Source of the DNA: an uncultured Luminiphilus sp.
GTDB lineage: Bacteria; Pseudomonadota; Gammaproteobacteria; Pseudomonadales; Halieaceae
Assembly: GCA_938084055.1 (NCBI GenBank)
Contig: CALKDK010000021.1
Location: 1 to 64,000 of the forward strand
Reading direction: 5' to 3'
Length of the DNA: 64,000 nucleotides
Below the pieces are notes generated by a model. That model worked only from the letters and a program-made list of their open reading frames with translations, was not told the DNA's origin and did no database searches. Made by a program: the position numbers and the translations under genes. This document shows, in pieces, positions 55,912-64,000 of the stretch. Each line of letters starts with the position of its first letter. Positions within the stretch are counted from its first letter, which is position 1.

Positions 55912-58422
55912 ATGAAGCTATACAGAAAACCGGTCGCAGTCGCTGTTGCACTCGCCAGCGCAGCTTGTATGGAATCGACACTTGCCCAGGAGTCATCTCT
56001 TGCCCTGGAAGAGGTTGTGGTCACGGCAACGCGCAGAAGCCAAAGCGTTGTTGAGGTTCCCTACAACATAACGGCTTTGAGTGCAGACGAGCTGGCAAGG
56101 GCGGGGATCACCAATCTTGCAGGGGTTATGAACAGCGTTGCCGGAGTCGTTTTCTCCGATCAGGGCCCCCGCGGCAATGCCATAAACAACGGCATCGTTA
56201 TGCGTGGTCTAAATATTCGGGCCCAAGCCACCAATGGCATCTTCAGCAATCTGGCGGTTCCCACCGTATCGACGTACATTGACAACACCCCAGCCTTTTT
56301 TAATCTCCAGCTGGTGGACCTGAATCGAGTTGAAGTGCTGCGCGGCCCCCAGGGAACCCTCTATGGATCGGGCTCACTCGCCGGAACCGTCCGCTTTATC
56401 CATAACAAACCCAGCATGGAAGCTGTAGAAGGTTACTTATCCGGAGGAACCGAATGGCTTGGTGAGTCCTCGGATGCCACCTATCAGGCAGAAGGCGCGA
56501 TTAATATCCCACTGAGCGAAAACGCTGCTCTGCGAATTGCTGGCGCCTATGAGGATCGAGGGGGCGTCATCGACTATACCGCGATCTACCAGCGCCAGAG
56601 CGGACAAACCGTACTGGAAAACCCCAACGACATTTTAGGAAGTCCCGCCGCAACACAGGTCATAGAAGATGGCGATACGGCCAAAAGCTACAGTCTGCGA
56701 GCCAGCTTGCTTTGGGAGCCCACCGACAACCTCAGTGCGCAATTGAATTTTCACCACCAAACCGTCGACGCCGACGGAGAGAACTATCGGGAGCTGGGAT
56801 CTGATGCATACGAGTCTTTCGATGCCTCCCGCAGTACTTTCGAGCAAGATGTAGATTTGCTCAGTCTCGAAGTAGAGGCTGATTTGGGCTTTGCCACCTT
56901 GACCTCAAGCACCGCCTATACCAAAAACGAGATCGACACCGTACGCGACCTTGGCTACCTGCCCGTCTATCTAGACTCGGTACCACTGTACTATCTCTTT
57001 GGTGTGGGCTCCGCCACTCGACCAGGCTGCGCATTTTATGGCTGTTATCCTCGATCCAACCTCTTTCCGGCGATAGAGCCCCAGGATCGCGATGACTTTA
57101 CGCAGGAATTCCGGCTGGGCTCCAATGGCGACGACAATAAAATTGACTGGTTGTTGGGTGCTTATTACAACGATCAGGAAACTGATCTTGTCTCTGATGA
57201 AGAAATTCCGGGTTACGCCGAGTGGGCATCGCTTGACGGATCTGCCGATGCCGCCGTTTCGGCATACTATAATGCAGACATCAATCTGCCCCCGGGCTAT
57301 AACTTTGCCAATACCTGGTTAAATCCACTCCTGTATGCGCTAACCCCACAGCCGGGAATTCCCCAGCTGTACATAGCGAGGCAGTCCGAATTCAAAGATA
57401 TGGCTGTCTACGGCGAGGTCACTTTTAACGTGACAGATAACTGGCAGATTACGGGCGGAGCCCGCTATTTTGACCAGGAATACGAAATCGCACTGCAGCA
57501 GATCTTTACCAACTGTGGCGCTGCCTGCACTACCGCTGACCAGGCGTTCATGGATCAGCTGGGAGCACAACTCGGCTACGAACTCAATGCGCTCTGGGGT
57601 GTCTCGGGCAGCACCAATAAGCAGGACGAGTCTGATGTCATCTTTAAGCTGAACACGTCTCTTGCTGTCGGCGAACACAATCTCTACTTCACATGGGCTG
57701 AGGGCTTCCGCCACGGTGGTGCCAATGCCCTGCCGATTGGTTTCGACATCATTACCCAGGAACTCATTGGCTATGACGCGGACGAGACCCAAAACTGGGA
57801 GGTGGGCGCAAAAGGCTATTTATTGGGCGGTCAGTTACAGTATTCAGCGACCGGTTTTTACACGCAGTGGGACAAATCACAAATAGAAGCCTTCGTAAGC
57901 ATCGCCGCATTGCCAGCTGTAATTAATGCCAATGAAGCCGAGAGCAAGGGCTTAGAGGTGTCCATCACAGGCAATCTAACCGAGCGGCTTTCGTTTTTCG
58001 CCGGATATACTTATACCGACGCCGAGTTAACAAAGGGTTTTTCAGCAGCGGCCGGAACAGTTGTGGGCATCGCCGGCTCCCCACTACCCAATATCTCTGA
58101 GCATATGGCCAATGTGTCAGTTGACTATCAAATCCCGTCCCTCATAGGCGGGTTTGACCTAATACTTCATGCTGACGGGCGTTACCGAAGTGATGCCCAG
58201 AATGACCTTGCCGGTGGCTTTAATGACTACCTACTGAAGTCCTTCAGTATCTGGAATGCCAGTGTCAATCTTGTTGATGAAAAGTGGACCTTGACCGCTT
58301 TCGCCAACAATCTGACCGATGAAACGAATGCTGTAACCACCGTGGCTGTTCAAGCTGGAACCAACTACGAAGCGGCCGAACGACCTCGTAGCCTGGGGGT
58401 CAGGCTTCGCTACGATTTCTAA
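55912..58422 (+). CDS. TonB-dependent outer membrane receptor
   Basis: An 836-residue receptor. Signal peptide (VAVAVALASAACMESTLAQ), plug start LEEVVVTATRRSQSVVEVPYN, RVEVLRGPQGTLYGSGSLAGT, barrel strands to the end, and the terminal aromatic in RLRYDF. The chosen start has AGGGAG about 7 nt upstream. It probably imports the compound that the decarboxylase, amidase and P450 genes process; no siderophore genes are near. A candidate TetR operator and -10 box lie in its 5' region. Confidence 0.94.
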   Translation: MKLYRKPVAVAVALASAACMESTLAQESSLALEEVVVTATRRSQSVVEVPYNITALSADELARAGITNLAGVMNSVAGVVFSDQGPRGNAINNGIVMRGLNIRAQATNGIFSNLAVPTVSTYIDNTPAFFNLQLVDLNRVEVLRGPQGTLYGSGSLAGTVRFIHNKPSMEAVEGYLSGGTEWLGESSDATYQAEGAINIPLSENAALRIAGAYEDRGGVIDYTAIYQRQSGQTVLENPNDILGSPAATQVIEDGDTAKSYSLRASLLWEPTDNLSAQLNFHHQTVDADGENYRELGSDAYESFDASRSTFEQDVDLLSLEVEADLGFATLTSSTAYTKNEIDTVRDLGYLPVYLDSVPLYYLFGVGSATRPGCAFYGCYPRSNLFPAIEPQDRDDFTQEFRLGSNGDDNKIDWLLGAYYNDQETDLVSDEEIPGYAEWASLDGSADAAVSAYYNADINLPPGYNFANTWLNPLLYALTPQPGIPQLYIARQSEFKDMAVYGEVTFNVTDNWQITGGARYFDQEYEIALQQIFTNCGAACTTADQAFMDQLGAQLGYELNALWGVSGSTNKQDESDVIFKLNTSLAVGEHNLYFTWAEGFRHGGANALPIGFDIITQELIGYDADETQNWEVGAKGYLLGGQLQYSATGFYTQWDKSQIEAFVSIAALPAVINANEAESKGLEVSITGNLTERLSFFAGYTYTDAELTKGFSAAAGTVVGIAGSPLPNISEHMANVSVDYQIPSLIGGFDLILHADGRYRSDAQNDLAGGFNDYLLKSFSIWNASVNLVDEKWTLTAFANNLTDETNAVTTVAVQAGTNYEAAERPRSLGVRLRYDF

Positions 58423-58441
58423 TAGCTGCATTGACTCAAAA

Positions 58442-58480
58442 GGAGTGACCGACCACCGGCCACTCCGGATTATTTCGGAG
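58442..58480 (+). other. Overlapping hairpins after the TonB receptor
   Basis: A 9-bp stem with one mismatch, GGAGTGACC / GGCCACTCC (58442-58466), overlaps a second stem CTCCG-GATTATTT-CGGAG (58463-58480). They begin 20 nt after the receptor stop. There is no strong T-run, so it is either a weak terminator or an RNA-processing structure that sets the expression of the genes after the receptor. Confidence 0.35.
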
Positions 58481-58537
58481 CACCCGGCATTGTGATATAG
58501 GTGTCAGTACTCTCATGCCTGTACCGGACAGAACGTA

Positions 58538-60127
58538 ATGAAGCATAAAAGTCTGTCGGCCGTTTTATCCCAGGGACGAACAGCACTGCGGCAGAAAAAT
58601 TTACCTCTGGCCGAGCAATGTGCCCTGCAGCTCCTTAAAGCCAACAGTGATGAAACTCAATTCCTGTCATTTGCCGGCCAGGTTTTTCTCGCCGCCGAGA
58701 GCTGGGAAAAAGCCGAGCGCTGCTACCGAAGGGCCCATGAACTGGTTCCAGAGCATCTACCTTTCATGATCACCCTGGCGGAGACACTCTGTCGACTGCG
58801 GGGCCGTCAGGACGAGGCCGTTCGTCTGGCAGAGCAGGTATTGGACAGCCATCCAACCGATGCTCGCATCCTAATGTCCATGGGCTCTGTCTACAGTCAA
58901 GCGGAACGCTATGAGCGTGCTTATGCGCTGTTCACCAAGGGCCTTTCCTTCGAACCAGATAACCCGGAACTGTGCTACATGGCTGCCACTACGGCGCGAT
59001 TTCTTGGCCACCTGGCCGACGCAGAGGCGCATGCAGACCGCTGCGTGAGGCTGGATCCTGATAACTACGAAGGATTATTCCTACGGTCAGATGTGCGCAA
59101 ACAGACACCCGAGCACAATCACATTGCAGAATTGGAGGCACGAATTGCAGCCGGTTTTACAGACCGGAGGAACCAGTACCATCATTACTTTACCCTGGCC
59201 AAGGAGTATGAGGATCTGGGTCACTACGATGCCTCATTTGCCGCATTGAAGAGCGGGGCTGTAATACGGCGCGGTGGTATGGCCTATAAAGTCGAACACG
59301 ATGTTGAGGTGATGACGGCACTCAAGGAAACTTTTAGCGAAAGCTTTTTCGCACAGGAACGCGCAGCCGGCTGCGGTGACGAAGGCCCAATTTTTATCGT
59401 TGGTATGCCTCGGACTGGCACTACGCTCCTGGAGAGGGTCATTGCGAGTCAGGGTGAAGCAACGGCCGCTGGGGAGCTCAATGAGCTCAGCCTCATGATA
59501 AGTCATATTGTTAGAAGCCTCTCCGGCAAAGAAAAACTGAGCAAACTGGAATTGGTGCGGGGCTCAAGCAAACTCGACTTTTTCAAACTTGGACAAACCT
59601 ACCTGCATGCGACAAAAAAATATGCGCGGGGTAAATCACTCTGGATTGACAAGATGCATATCAATTTTCTGTACTGCGGGCTCATTCACTTGTCCATGCC
59701 CAATGCGAAAATGATCAATCTGGTTCGCCACCCCATGGACACCTGCTACTCCAACTTTAAAATGCTGTTCAACGCCGGCGCGCCCTATTCCTATGCACTG
59801 GAAGATCTCGGACACTATTACGTCAGCTACCATCAATTGATGGAGCATTGGCAGGCCGTTCTACCCAGCGGGATTCACCAGGTCGAATACGAATCCCTAA
59901 CAACAAACTTCGAAGCGACCGCCAGGCGGGCGTTGGATTTCTGTGGCCTACCCTGGAACAACGATGTGCTTGATTTCCACAAAAATGCAGCAGCCTCAAC
60001 GACCGCCAGCGCATCTCAGGTAAGACAACCCCTATATCAATCGTCGGTAGCCCGGTGGCGAAATTATGAAAAGCAGCTAGAGCCATTGCGCGCAATTCTG
60101 GAAGCGGGAGGTGTGCCCATTGGCTAA
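58538..60127 (+). CDS. TPR-repeat sulfotransferase-family protein
   Basis: A 529-residue protein. The N-terminal half has TPR-like helical repeats (LAAESWEKAERCYRRAHEL, AERYERAYALFTKGLSFEPDN). The C-terminal half is a PAPS-dependent sulfotransferase: 5'-phosphosulfate loop FIVGMPRTGTTLLERVIAS, then the 3'-phosphate region LVRHPMDTCYSNFK. No signal peptide is seen. This two-domain family is often found near TonB receptors in marine bacteria. It may sulfate a metabolite or peptide; the acceptor is unknown. Confidence 0.85.
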   Translation: MKHKSLSAVLSQGRTALRQKNLPLAEQCALQLLKANSDETQFLSFAGQVFLAAESWEKAERCYRRAHELVPEHLPFMITLAETLCRLRGRQDEAVRLAEQVLDSHPTDARILMSMGSVYSQAERYERAYALFTKGLSFEPDNPELCYMAATTARFLGHLADAEAHADRCVRLDPDNYEGLFLRSDVRKQTPEHNHIAELEARIAAGFTDRRNQYHHYFTLAKEYEDLGHYDASFAALKSGAVIRRGGMAYKVEHDVEVMTALKETFSESFFAQERAAGCGDEGPIFIVGMPRTGTTLLERVIASQGEATAAGELNELSLMISHIVRSLSGKEKLSKLELVRGSSKLDFFKLGQTYLHATKKYARGKSLWIDKMHINFLYCGLIHLSMPNAKMINLVRHPMDTCYSNFKMLFNAGAPYSYALEDLGHYYVSYHQLMEHWQAVLPSGIHQVEYESLTTNFEATARRALDFCGLPWNNDVLDFHKNAAASTTASASQVRQPLYQSSVARWRNYEKQLEPLRAILEAGGVPIG

Positions 60128-60166
60128 CGTTCAGGTTGAGCGTCCAAAAAAGGAAAGGCATCTGCC

Positions 60167-61150
60167 ATGACTAATTTTTATGAGCGAAATTCGACGCTCT
60201 CCACTGATCAGAACAACCCTATGAAAGAACCCCGATTCGTTGGCATACCTACGTTCATGCGTACCCCCTTGGTAACCGACTTGAATGAACTCGACATTGC
60301 CCTCGTGGGTGTGCCCTATGATGGGGCTGTCACCAACCGCCCTGGCGCACGCCACGGACCACAGGCCATACGAGCCGCATCGGCACTGATGCGCTCCATC
60401 CATCATGTTCACAAATTCAGCCCCTATGATCTTTGCCGAGTCGGCGATGTGGGCGACATAAAGCTCTCCCGAATGTATGAGCATGAGGAGGTGGTGAAAG
60501 AAATCGAGCAGCAATACCAATGCCTGATTCGGGCCAACATCACACCGCTGAGCGCCGGGGGAGATCATTCGGTCACCTATCCAATCCTCAAGGCGGTAGC
60601 CGCTGAGCGGCCCGTTGCGTTGATCCATATTGACGCACATACCGATACCTGGGATGAATTTTCAGGATCAAAATTCATGCATGGCTCACCTTTTCGACGC
60701 GCCTGCGAAGAGGGGTTAATCGATCCCAATCGAACCATACAGATAGGCATCAGAGGCGCCCAGGAAACGTCTGAAGGCTGGGACTATTCGCTGCAACAGG
60801 GCATGCGTGTTGTGTTCATGGAGGAATTCACCAAGCTGGGTGTTGCACACGTTATTGACGAAGCCAGACGGCTGGTGGGCGATCAACCGACCTACATCTC
60901 TTTCGATGTCGACGGCCTGGACCCCGTCTATGCGCCCGGGACAGGAACTCCGGAAATTGGAGGAATTACCACCATAGAAGCACTTGAACTACTGCGCGGC
61001 CTGCGGGGTTTGAATCTCATCGGTGGGGATGTCGTTGAGGTCGCACCGCCTTTTGATCCCAGCGGTAACACGGCACTCGTTGGCGCCACCCTCATGTATG
61101 AGATTCTTTGCTTACTGGCCGAGGCGAGAGTCGGCTTTAAAAACCAATAG
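60167..61150 (+). CDS. Ureohydrolase, agmatinase/SpeB family
   Basis: A 327-residue arginase-superfamily enzyme. Binuclear Mn ligands are visible: GGDHSVTYPIL, IHIDAHTDTWDEF and SFDVDGLDPVYAPGTGTPE. MHGSPFRRACEEG also fits agmatinases or guanidino-acid hydrolases. It hydrolyses a guanidino group to urea plus amine. A clear GGAAAGG box precedes ATG 60167. Together with the nearby decarboxylase it suggests use of an arginine-type or guanidino compound. Confidence 0.9.
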   Translation: MTNFYERNSTLSTDQNNPMKEPRFVGIPTFMRTPLVTDLNELDIALVGVPYDGAVTNRPGARHGPQAIRAASALMRSIHHVHKFSPYDLCRVGDVGDIKLSRMYEHEEVVKEIEQQYQCLIRANITPLSAGGDHSVTYPILKAVAAERPVALIHIDAHTDTWDEFSGSKFMHGSPFRRACEEGLIDPNRTIQIGIRGAQETSEGWDYSLQQGMRVVFMEEFTKLGVAHVIDEARRLVGDQPTYISFDVDGLDPVYAPGTGTPEIGGITTIEALELLRGLRGLNLIGGDVVEVAPPFDPSGNTALVGATLMYEILCLLAEARVGFKNQ

Positions 61151-61249
61151 CGCCAAGGCCCTGTATCCCCCGGACTATTTTATACTCAATCACTGAAGTC
61201 AGTTGCCGGCCCAACTCCCAATAGATTTGTTAACTGCTCATCGGATGCG

Positions 61250-61909
61250 TCAGGGGCCCTCCGCTGACGGTGACGTCGCTCGAGGTGTCAATATGCTCGG
61301 GAAATACGTCAGCAGGTACGCCTTTGATGCGCGTCCAGCCTCAACGGTCATGTGTGGTGTAATTTCATCGACACGCAGTACAGACAGGGTAAAAAACAAG
61401 TCAATAATTTCCACGACATGAAAAAATATTTCGTTTGCCCGGGGTACATCCGGCAAATAAAAGTGCTGGCTTATCGCCTCTATCAAAATACGGCCAATGA
61501 CTTCATCATTTAGACGATCTGACATTTTGATGTCAGAAGGCACCCGTGCTCCCAAAATAAGCTGTCTGTAAGCCGCACTGGCATCATAAAAATCGCGAGC
61601 TCGTTCGATTGCATCATCGATAATCTTAAGCCAACTATCCTCCGGCAAAATTTGGTAAGGCTTCGCTAATTCTCGATCAAGCTCGTCAGAAAAAAGTTCA
61701 CCCAGCGCTTGATAAACCGCCATCACGTTAGGAAAGAAATGGTAAGCCGATCCAGTAGGAATCCCTGCATGGGTCGCGATGTCAGCCAGTGACAATTCCT
61801 CCATGCTGCGTGACTCCAACAAATCGCGGGCAGACTCAATCAGCCGCTGCCGGCGTTCACGGCCGCGAGCCTGGGTCGCTGATTTTTCTTTTTCACCCGT
61901 CCTCATCAC
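61250..61909 (-). CDS. TetR/AcrR-family repressor
   Basis: A 219-residue regulator. The N-terminal HTH is RRQRLIESARDLLESRSMEELSLADIA and GIPTGSAYHFFPNVMAVYQALG. The C-terminal domain is ligand-binding. It is divergent from the P450 gene, and the 232-nt gap between them holds the 20-bp site also found before the TonB receptor. A possible TATTAT -10 on the minus strand sits at 61987-61992. It is the best candidate repressor for this whole catabolic set. Confidence 0.88.
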   Translation of the reverse strand: MMRTGEKEKSATQARGRERRQRLIESARDLLESRSMEELSLADIATHAGIPTGSAYHFFPNVMAVYQALGELFSDELDRELAKPYQILPEDSWLKIIDDAIERARDFYDASAAYRQLILGARVPSDIKMSDRLNDEVIGRILIEAISQHFYLPDVPRANEIFFHVVEIIDLFFTLSVLRVDEITPHMTVEAGRASKAYLLTYFPSILTPRATSPSAEGP

Positions 61910-62012
61910 AAGCTTTCTTTCCAGAAGTTATAGATTACATCCCCCTTAAAAATCGAAGTTATTTGGAATTTTACCGCTAATGAGTGATAATATCCGCAAA
62001 TATTCGCATAAA

Positions 62013-62032
62013 AACCCAAATTTATTCGAGTT
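62013..62032. promoter_or_regulatory. Candidate TetR operator between tetR and the P450 gene
   Basis: AACCCAAATTTATTCGAGTT differs from the site at 55763-55782 at only two positions. The dyad arms AACCC/GAGTT are slightly imperfect. Its position favours a P450 start downstream (62142), since a start at 61980 would put it inside coding sequence. Confidence 0.65.
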
Positions 62033-62141
62033 GAGGCTGACATCCTGTCTGGATGGCTACAGTAACACAAAGGGTAAACCCGGCCTGCCTGAGCCTAGCA
62101 GCCCATCAAGCCGCCGAGACCGGAGAGCACTATCCACCATC

Positions 62142-63377
62142 ATGACTCACGACGTTAATACCTTACCCAAGCACGAACCTGCATTTAATGCCTTCAGCGA
62201 GGCCTTTATCAGCGACCCCTTACCCTTTATGCACAAAGGGTTACGCCACCAGGGTGTCCTCAAGCACGAGACTACCCTCGATCCAATCTACAGCCTGTTC
62301 CGCTACGAGGATGTGAAACACGTGCTCCTTGATTGGGAAACATTTTCCAGCGCCCCCATAAATACAGACCTCGATGCCTTGAATCTGGGCAGGGCTACCG
62401 AAAATTTTATATTAATGGACCCTCCTCGCCACAATCGATTGAGAGCGCTGGCACAGCAGGGGTTCTTTCCAAAAGTTATCGAGCGGTTTCTACCGCGTGC
62501 CCAACGAATTGCCAATGAACGCTTCGACTACGCCCTTGAAGCGGATCGGTTTGACCTGGTCAACGACGTTTCAGCACAGCTCACCATTGGCATGATCACG
62601 GGAATTCTTGGCTTACCATCGGAGGACTGGCCCGTTATACGTGACTGGACCAACGTTATGCAGCGGAACACCATGGCATCTTTTTGGCTCACTGAATGGG
62701 ATCATGAGCGGTCTGAAGGGGTTGAAAGAGTCACCGGAGAGATGGCCGATTACTTCCACGACCACCTACAGTTCCTGAAGAAGCACCCTACCGACGACAA
62801 CATCCTATCCATATTGATGACAACCGAGCTTGATGGAGAGCGCTTCACTGATGAAGAAATAGAATCTACAGCGATGCTACTGTTACTGGCCGGGAACGAG
62901 ACCACCACCAATTTGATTACCAATTTTGTGCGCTGCATGGCACGTTATCCCACACAATTTGATTTGCTGAAAAGAGATCACTCCCTACGTAACGCCGCTA
63001 TTGAAGAGACGCTTCGTCTGGAGCCCTCTTTAAGAATGACCGTGCGTAGTGTCTGCCAAGATGTGGAATTTCACGGCGTATCGATTCCTGCCGGAAATTC
63101 AGTCGCACTGTGGTTAATGGCTGCCAACCGCGACCCCGATGTCTTTGATAATCCTGACCAATTTGATCTGACAAACAAACGACCACGACACCTCAGTTTT
63201 GCTGCAGGGCCGCACTTCTGCCTGGGAGCTCCCCTGGCGAGAATGGAGGCCGATGTTGCCGCCCATACCTTACTTCAACGCGTGCAGCACATTGAGCTAT
63301 TGAGCCCTCCCCAGATGTCCGACAACGGGAATCTGAACAATATTCTATCCCTTGAAGCGCGCTTTGAAGGGTATTAA
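62142..63377 (+). CDS. Cytochrome P450
   Basis: A 411-residue soluble P450. I-helix LLLLAGNETTTN, ExxR in EETLRLEPS, and the haem-Cys loop FAAGPHFCLGAPLARME are all present and in order. Length and lack of a membrane anchor fit bacterial class I enzymes, which need a ferredoxin and reductase not seen here. ATG 62142 is chosen because an upstream frame from 61980 would overlap the operator. The stop is directly followed by the ATG of the dimethylformamidase-like gene, so P450 hydroxylation (for example N-dealkylation) and amide hydrolysis may be linked. Confidence 0.93.
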   Translation: MTHDVNTLPKHEPAFNAFSEAFISDPLPFMHKGLRHQGVLKHETTLDPIYSLFRYEDVKHVLLDWETFSSAPINTDLDALNLGRATENFILMDPPRHNRLRALAQQGFFPKVIERFLPRAQRIANERFDYALEADRFDLVNDVSAQLTIGMITGILGLPSEDWPVIRDWTNVMQRNTMASFWLTEWDHERSEGVERVTGEMADYFHDHLQFLKKHPTDDNILSILMTTELDGERFTDEEIESTAMLLLLAGNETTTNLITNFVRCMARYPTQFDLLKRDHSLRNAAIEETLRLEPSLRMTVRSVCQDVEFHGVSIPAGNSVALWLMAANRDPDVFDNPDQFDLTNKRPRHLSFAAGPHFCLGAPLARMEADVAAHTLLQRVQHIELLSPPQMSDNGNLNNILSLEARFEGY

Positions 63378-64000
63378 ATGACACATGAACGAACGGTAAT
63401 CGGGTACTGCGACCCACTGACGGCACGGCCCGGGGATACCGTAGCATTCAAGGTCAGTGCGACAACCACGACGCCTTACCAGGCCGACCTTGTACGACTC
63501 AGAAACGCCGACACCCTGACTCCTGCCAATCGCTTTTGTGAGCTACCCGTAGAGTCAGCCTTTGCGGGTGACTATATAGGCTCGAATCAACCCATTTACA
63601 CGGGTTCATATGTCGAAGTAACCGACACGACCCTAGCAGAACTCCAGGGCAGCTTTTCTATTTCATTATTTTTTAAGCCGACCACAGCGCACAAGGGGCG
63701 ACAATTCCTCATGTCTCGCTGGAATGAAGCCACGGGGCAAGGCTGGGCTATATGTCTCAATGAACGGGGGCATCCCGAACTCTTACTGGGTGACGATCGG
63801 GGACGTCGCTTTGAGCTATCGACCATGATGTTGGCGTTAGATGGTGTCTGGACGTATATCGCTGCAAGTTTCGATGCTGATAAAAGCGAGTTTCAAATTT
63901 TCACAACGCGCACCAGTAAAACAGGTAATACGTTGCTGGACTGGCCGCTGCGCAGATCGCGAAGCCTTCCGGAAGATTTTCAGCCGACGCAGAGCGGGCC
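63378..64000 (+). CDS. N,N-dimethylformamidase-like large subunit (3' end outside window)
   Basis: An open frame from ATG 63378 to the window end (207+ residues, no stop). It begins VIGYCDPLTARPGDTVAFKV and QADLVRLRNAD, as in N,N-dimethylformamidase large-subunit proteins. A lectin/LamG-like beta-sandwich follows: SFSISLFFKPTTAHKGRQFL and GWAICLNERGHPELLLG. The catalytic half lies beyond the edge, so the reaction cannot be confirmed. Translation is probably coupled to the P450 (TAAATG). The family hydrolyses N-alkylated formamides, but many members have no tested substrate. Confidence 0.6.
   Translation, partial: MTHERTVIGYCDPLTARPGDTVAFKVSATTTTPYQADLVRLRNADTLTPANRFCELPVESAFAGDYIGSNQPIYTGSYVEVTDTTLAELQGSFSISLFFKPTTAHKGRQFLMSRWNEATGQGWAICLNERGHPELLLGDDRGRRFELSTMMLALDGVWTYIAASFDADKSEFQIFTTRTSKTGNTLLDWPLRRSRSLPEDFQPTQSG

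Overview
The window looks like a chromosomal segment of a marine, lipid- and organic-nitrogen-degrading gammaproteobacterium, most likely near the Halieaceae / OM60-NOR5 group or another Cellvibrionales-type lineage. That placement is an inference. It rests on a gammaproteobacterial core block (hrcA, grpE-dnaK-dnaJ-dapB, recN, fur, bamE, ratA/rnfH, smpB, aceK) next to many acyl-CoA genes, two TonB-dependent receptors and several catabolic islands. Coding density is high and many neighbours overlap by 1-4 nt. I saw no rRNA, tRNA, insertion sequence, prophage or CRISPR array.

Layout. 1-4.9 kb: the 3' part of a BarA-like hybrid kinase, an enoyl-CoA hydratase, a double TetR-type regulator and a TesB-type thioesterase. 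4.9-10.4 kb: aceK coupled to two histidine phosphatases, then two acyl-CoA dehydrogenases. 10.6-17.5 kb: the heat-shock block hrcA-grpE-dnaK-dnaJ-dapB-cnoX on the minus strand, with good sigma-32-type promoters before grpE and dnaK. 17.6-22.8 kb: recN, fur, bamE, rnfH, ratA, a sodium:neurotransmitter-type symporter and smpB. 22.8-30.9 kb: a TauE/SafE exporter, a four-gene EF-hand / ECF sigma / anti-sigma / periplasmic sensor module, small hydrolases, a MOSC protein, a serine hydrolase and two haem-motif secreted proteins.

30.9-39.7 kb is a minus-strand catabolic island: TonB receptor, GPH-type MFS transporter, DUF2817 peptidase-like protein, Ser/Thr dehydratase, nitrilase, dihaem cytochrome and RidA. 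It ends in a chimeric pseudogene (opine-dehydrogenase head joined to a TPP-enzyme tail). 39.8-46.3 kb holds an oxidation set: NTF2-like protein, Tat-exported FAD oxidase, aldehyde dehydrogenase, GMC oxidoreductase and an AraC regulator. 46.4-50.6 kb is a coupled acyl-CoA operon: AcuI-like reductase, acyl-CoA ligase, thiolase-like protein and DUF35 protein.

50.6-64 kb is the most distinctive region. A fold-type III PLP decarboxylase, an amidase and an NTF2-like protein run left. A TonB receptor, a TPR-sulfotransferase and a ureohydrolase run right. They are followed by a divergent TetR / cytochrome P450 pair and the start of an N,N-dimethylformamidase-like large subunit. Two nearly identical 20-bp sites (18 of 20 bases the same), one before the TonB receptor and one between tetR and the P450 gene, suggest that the local TetR protein controls the whole set. 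I propose an undescribed regulon for uptake and breakdown of an amide- or guanidino-containing compound; the substrate is unknown.
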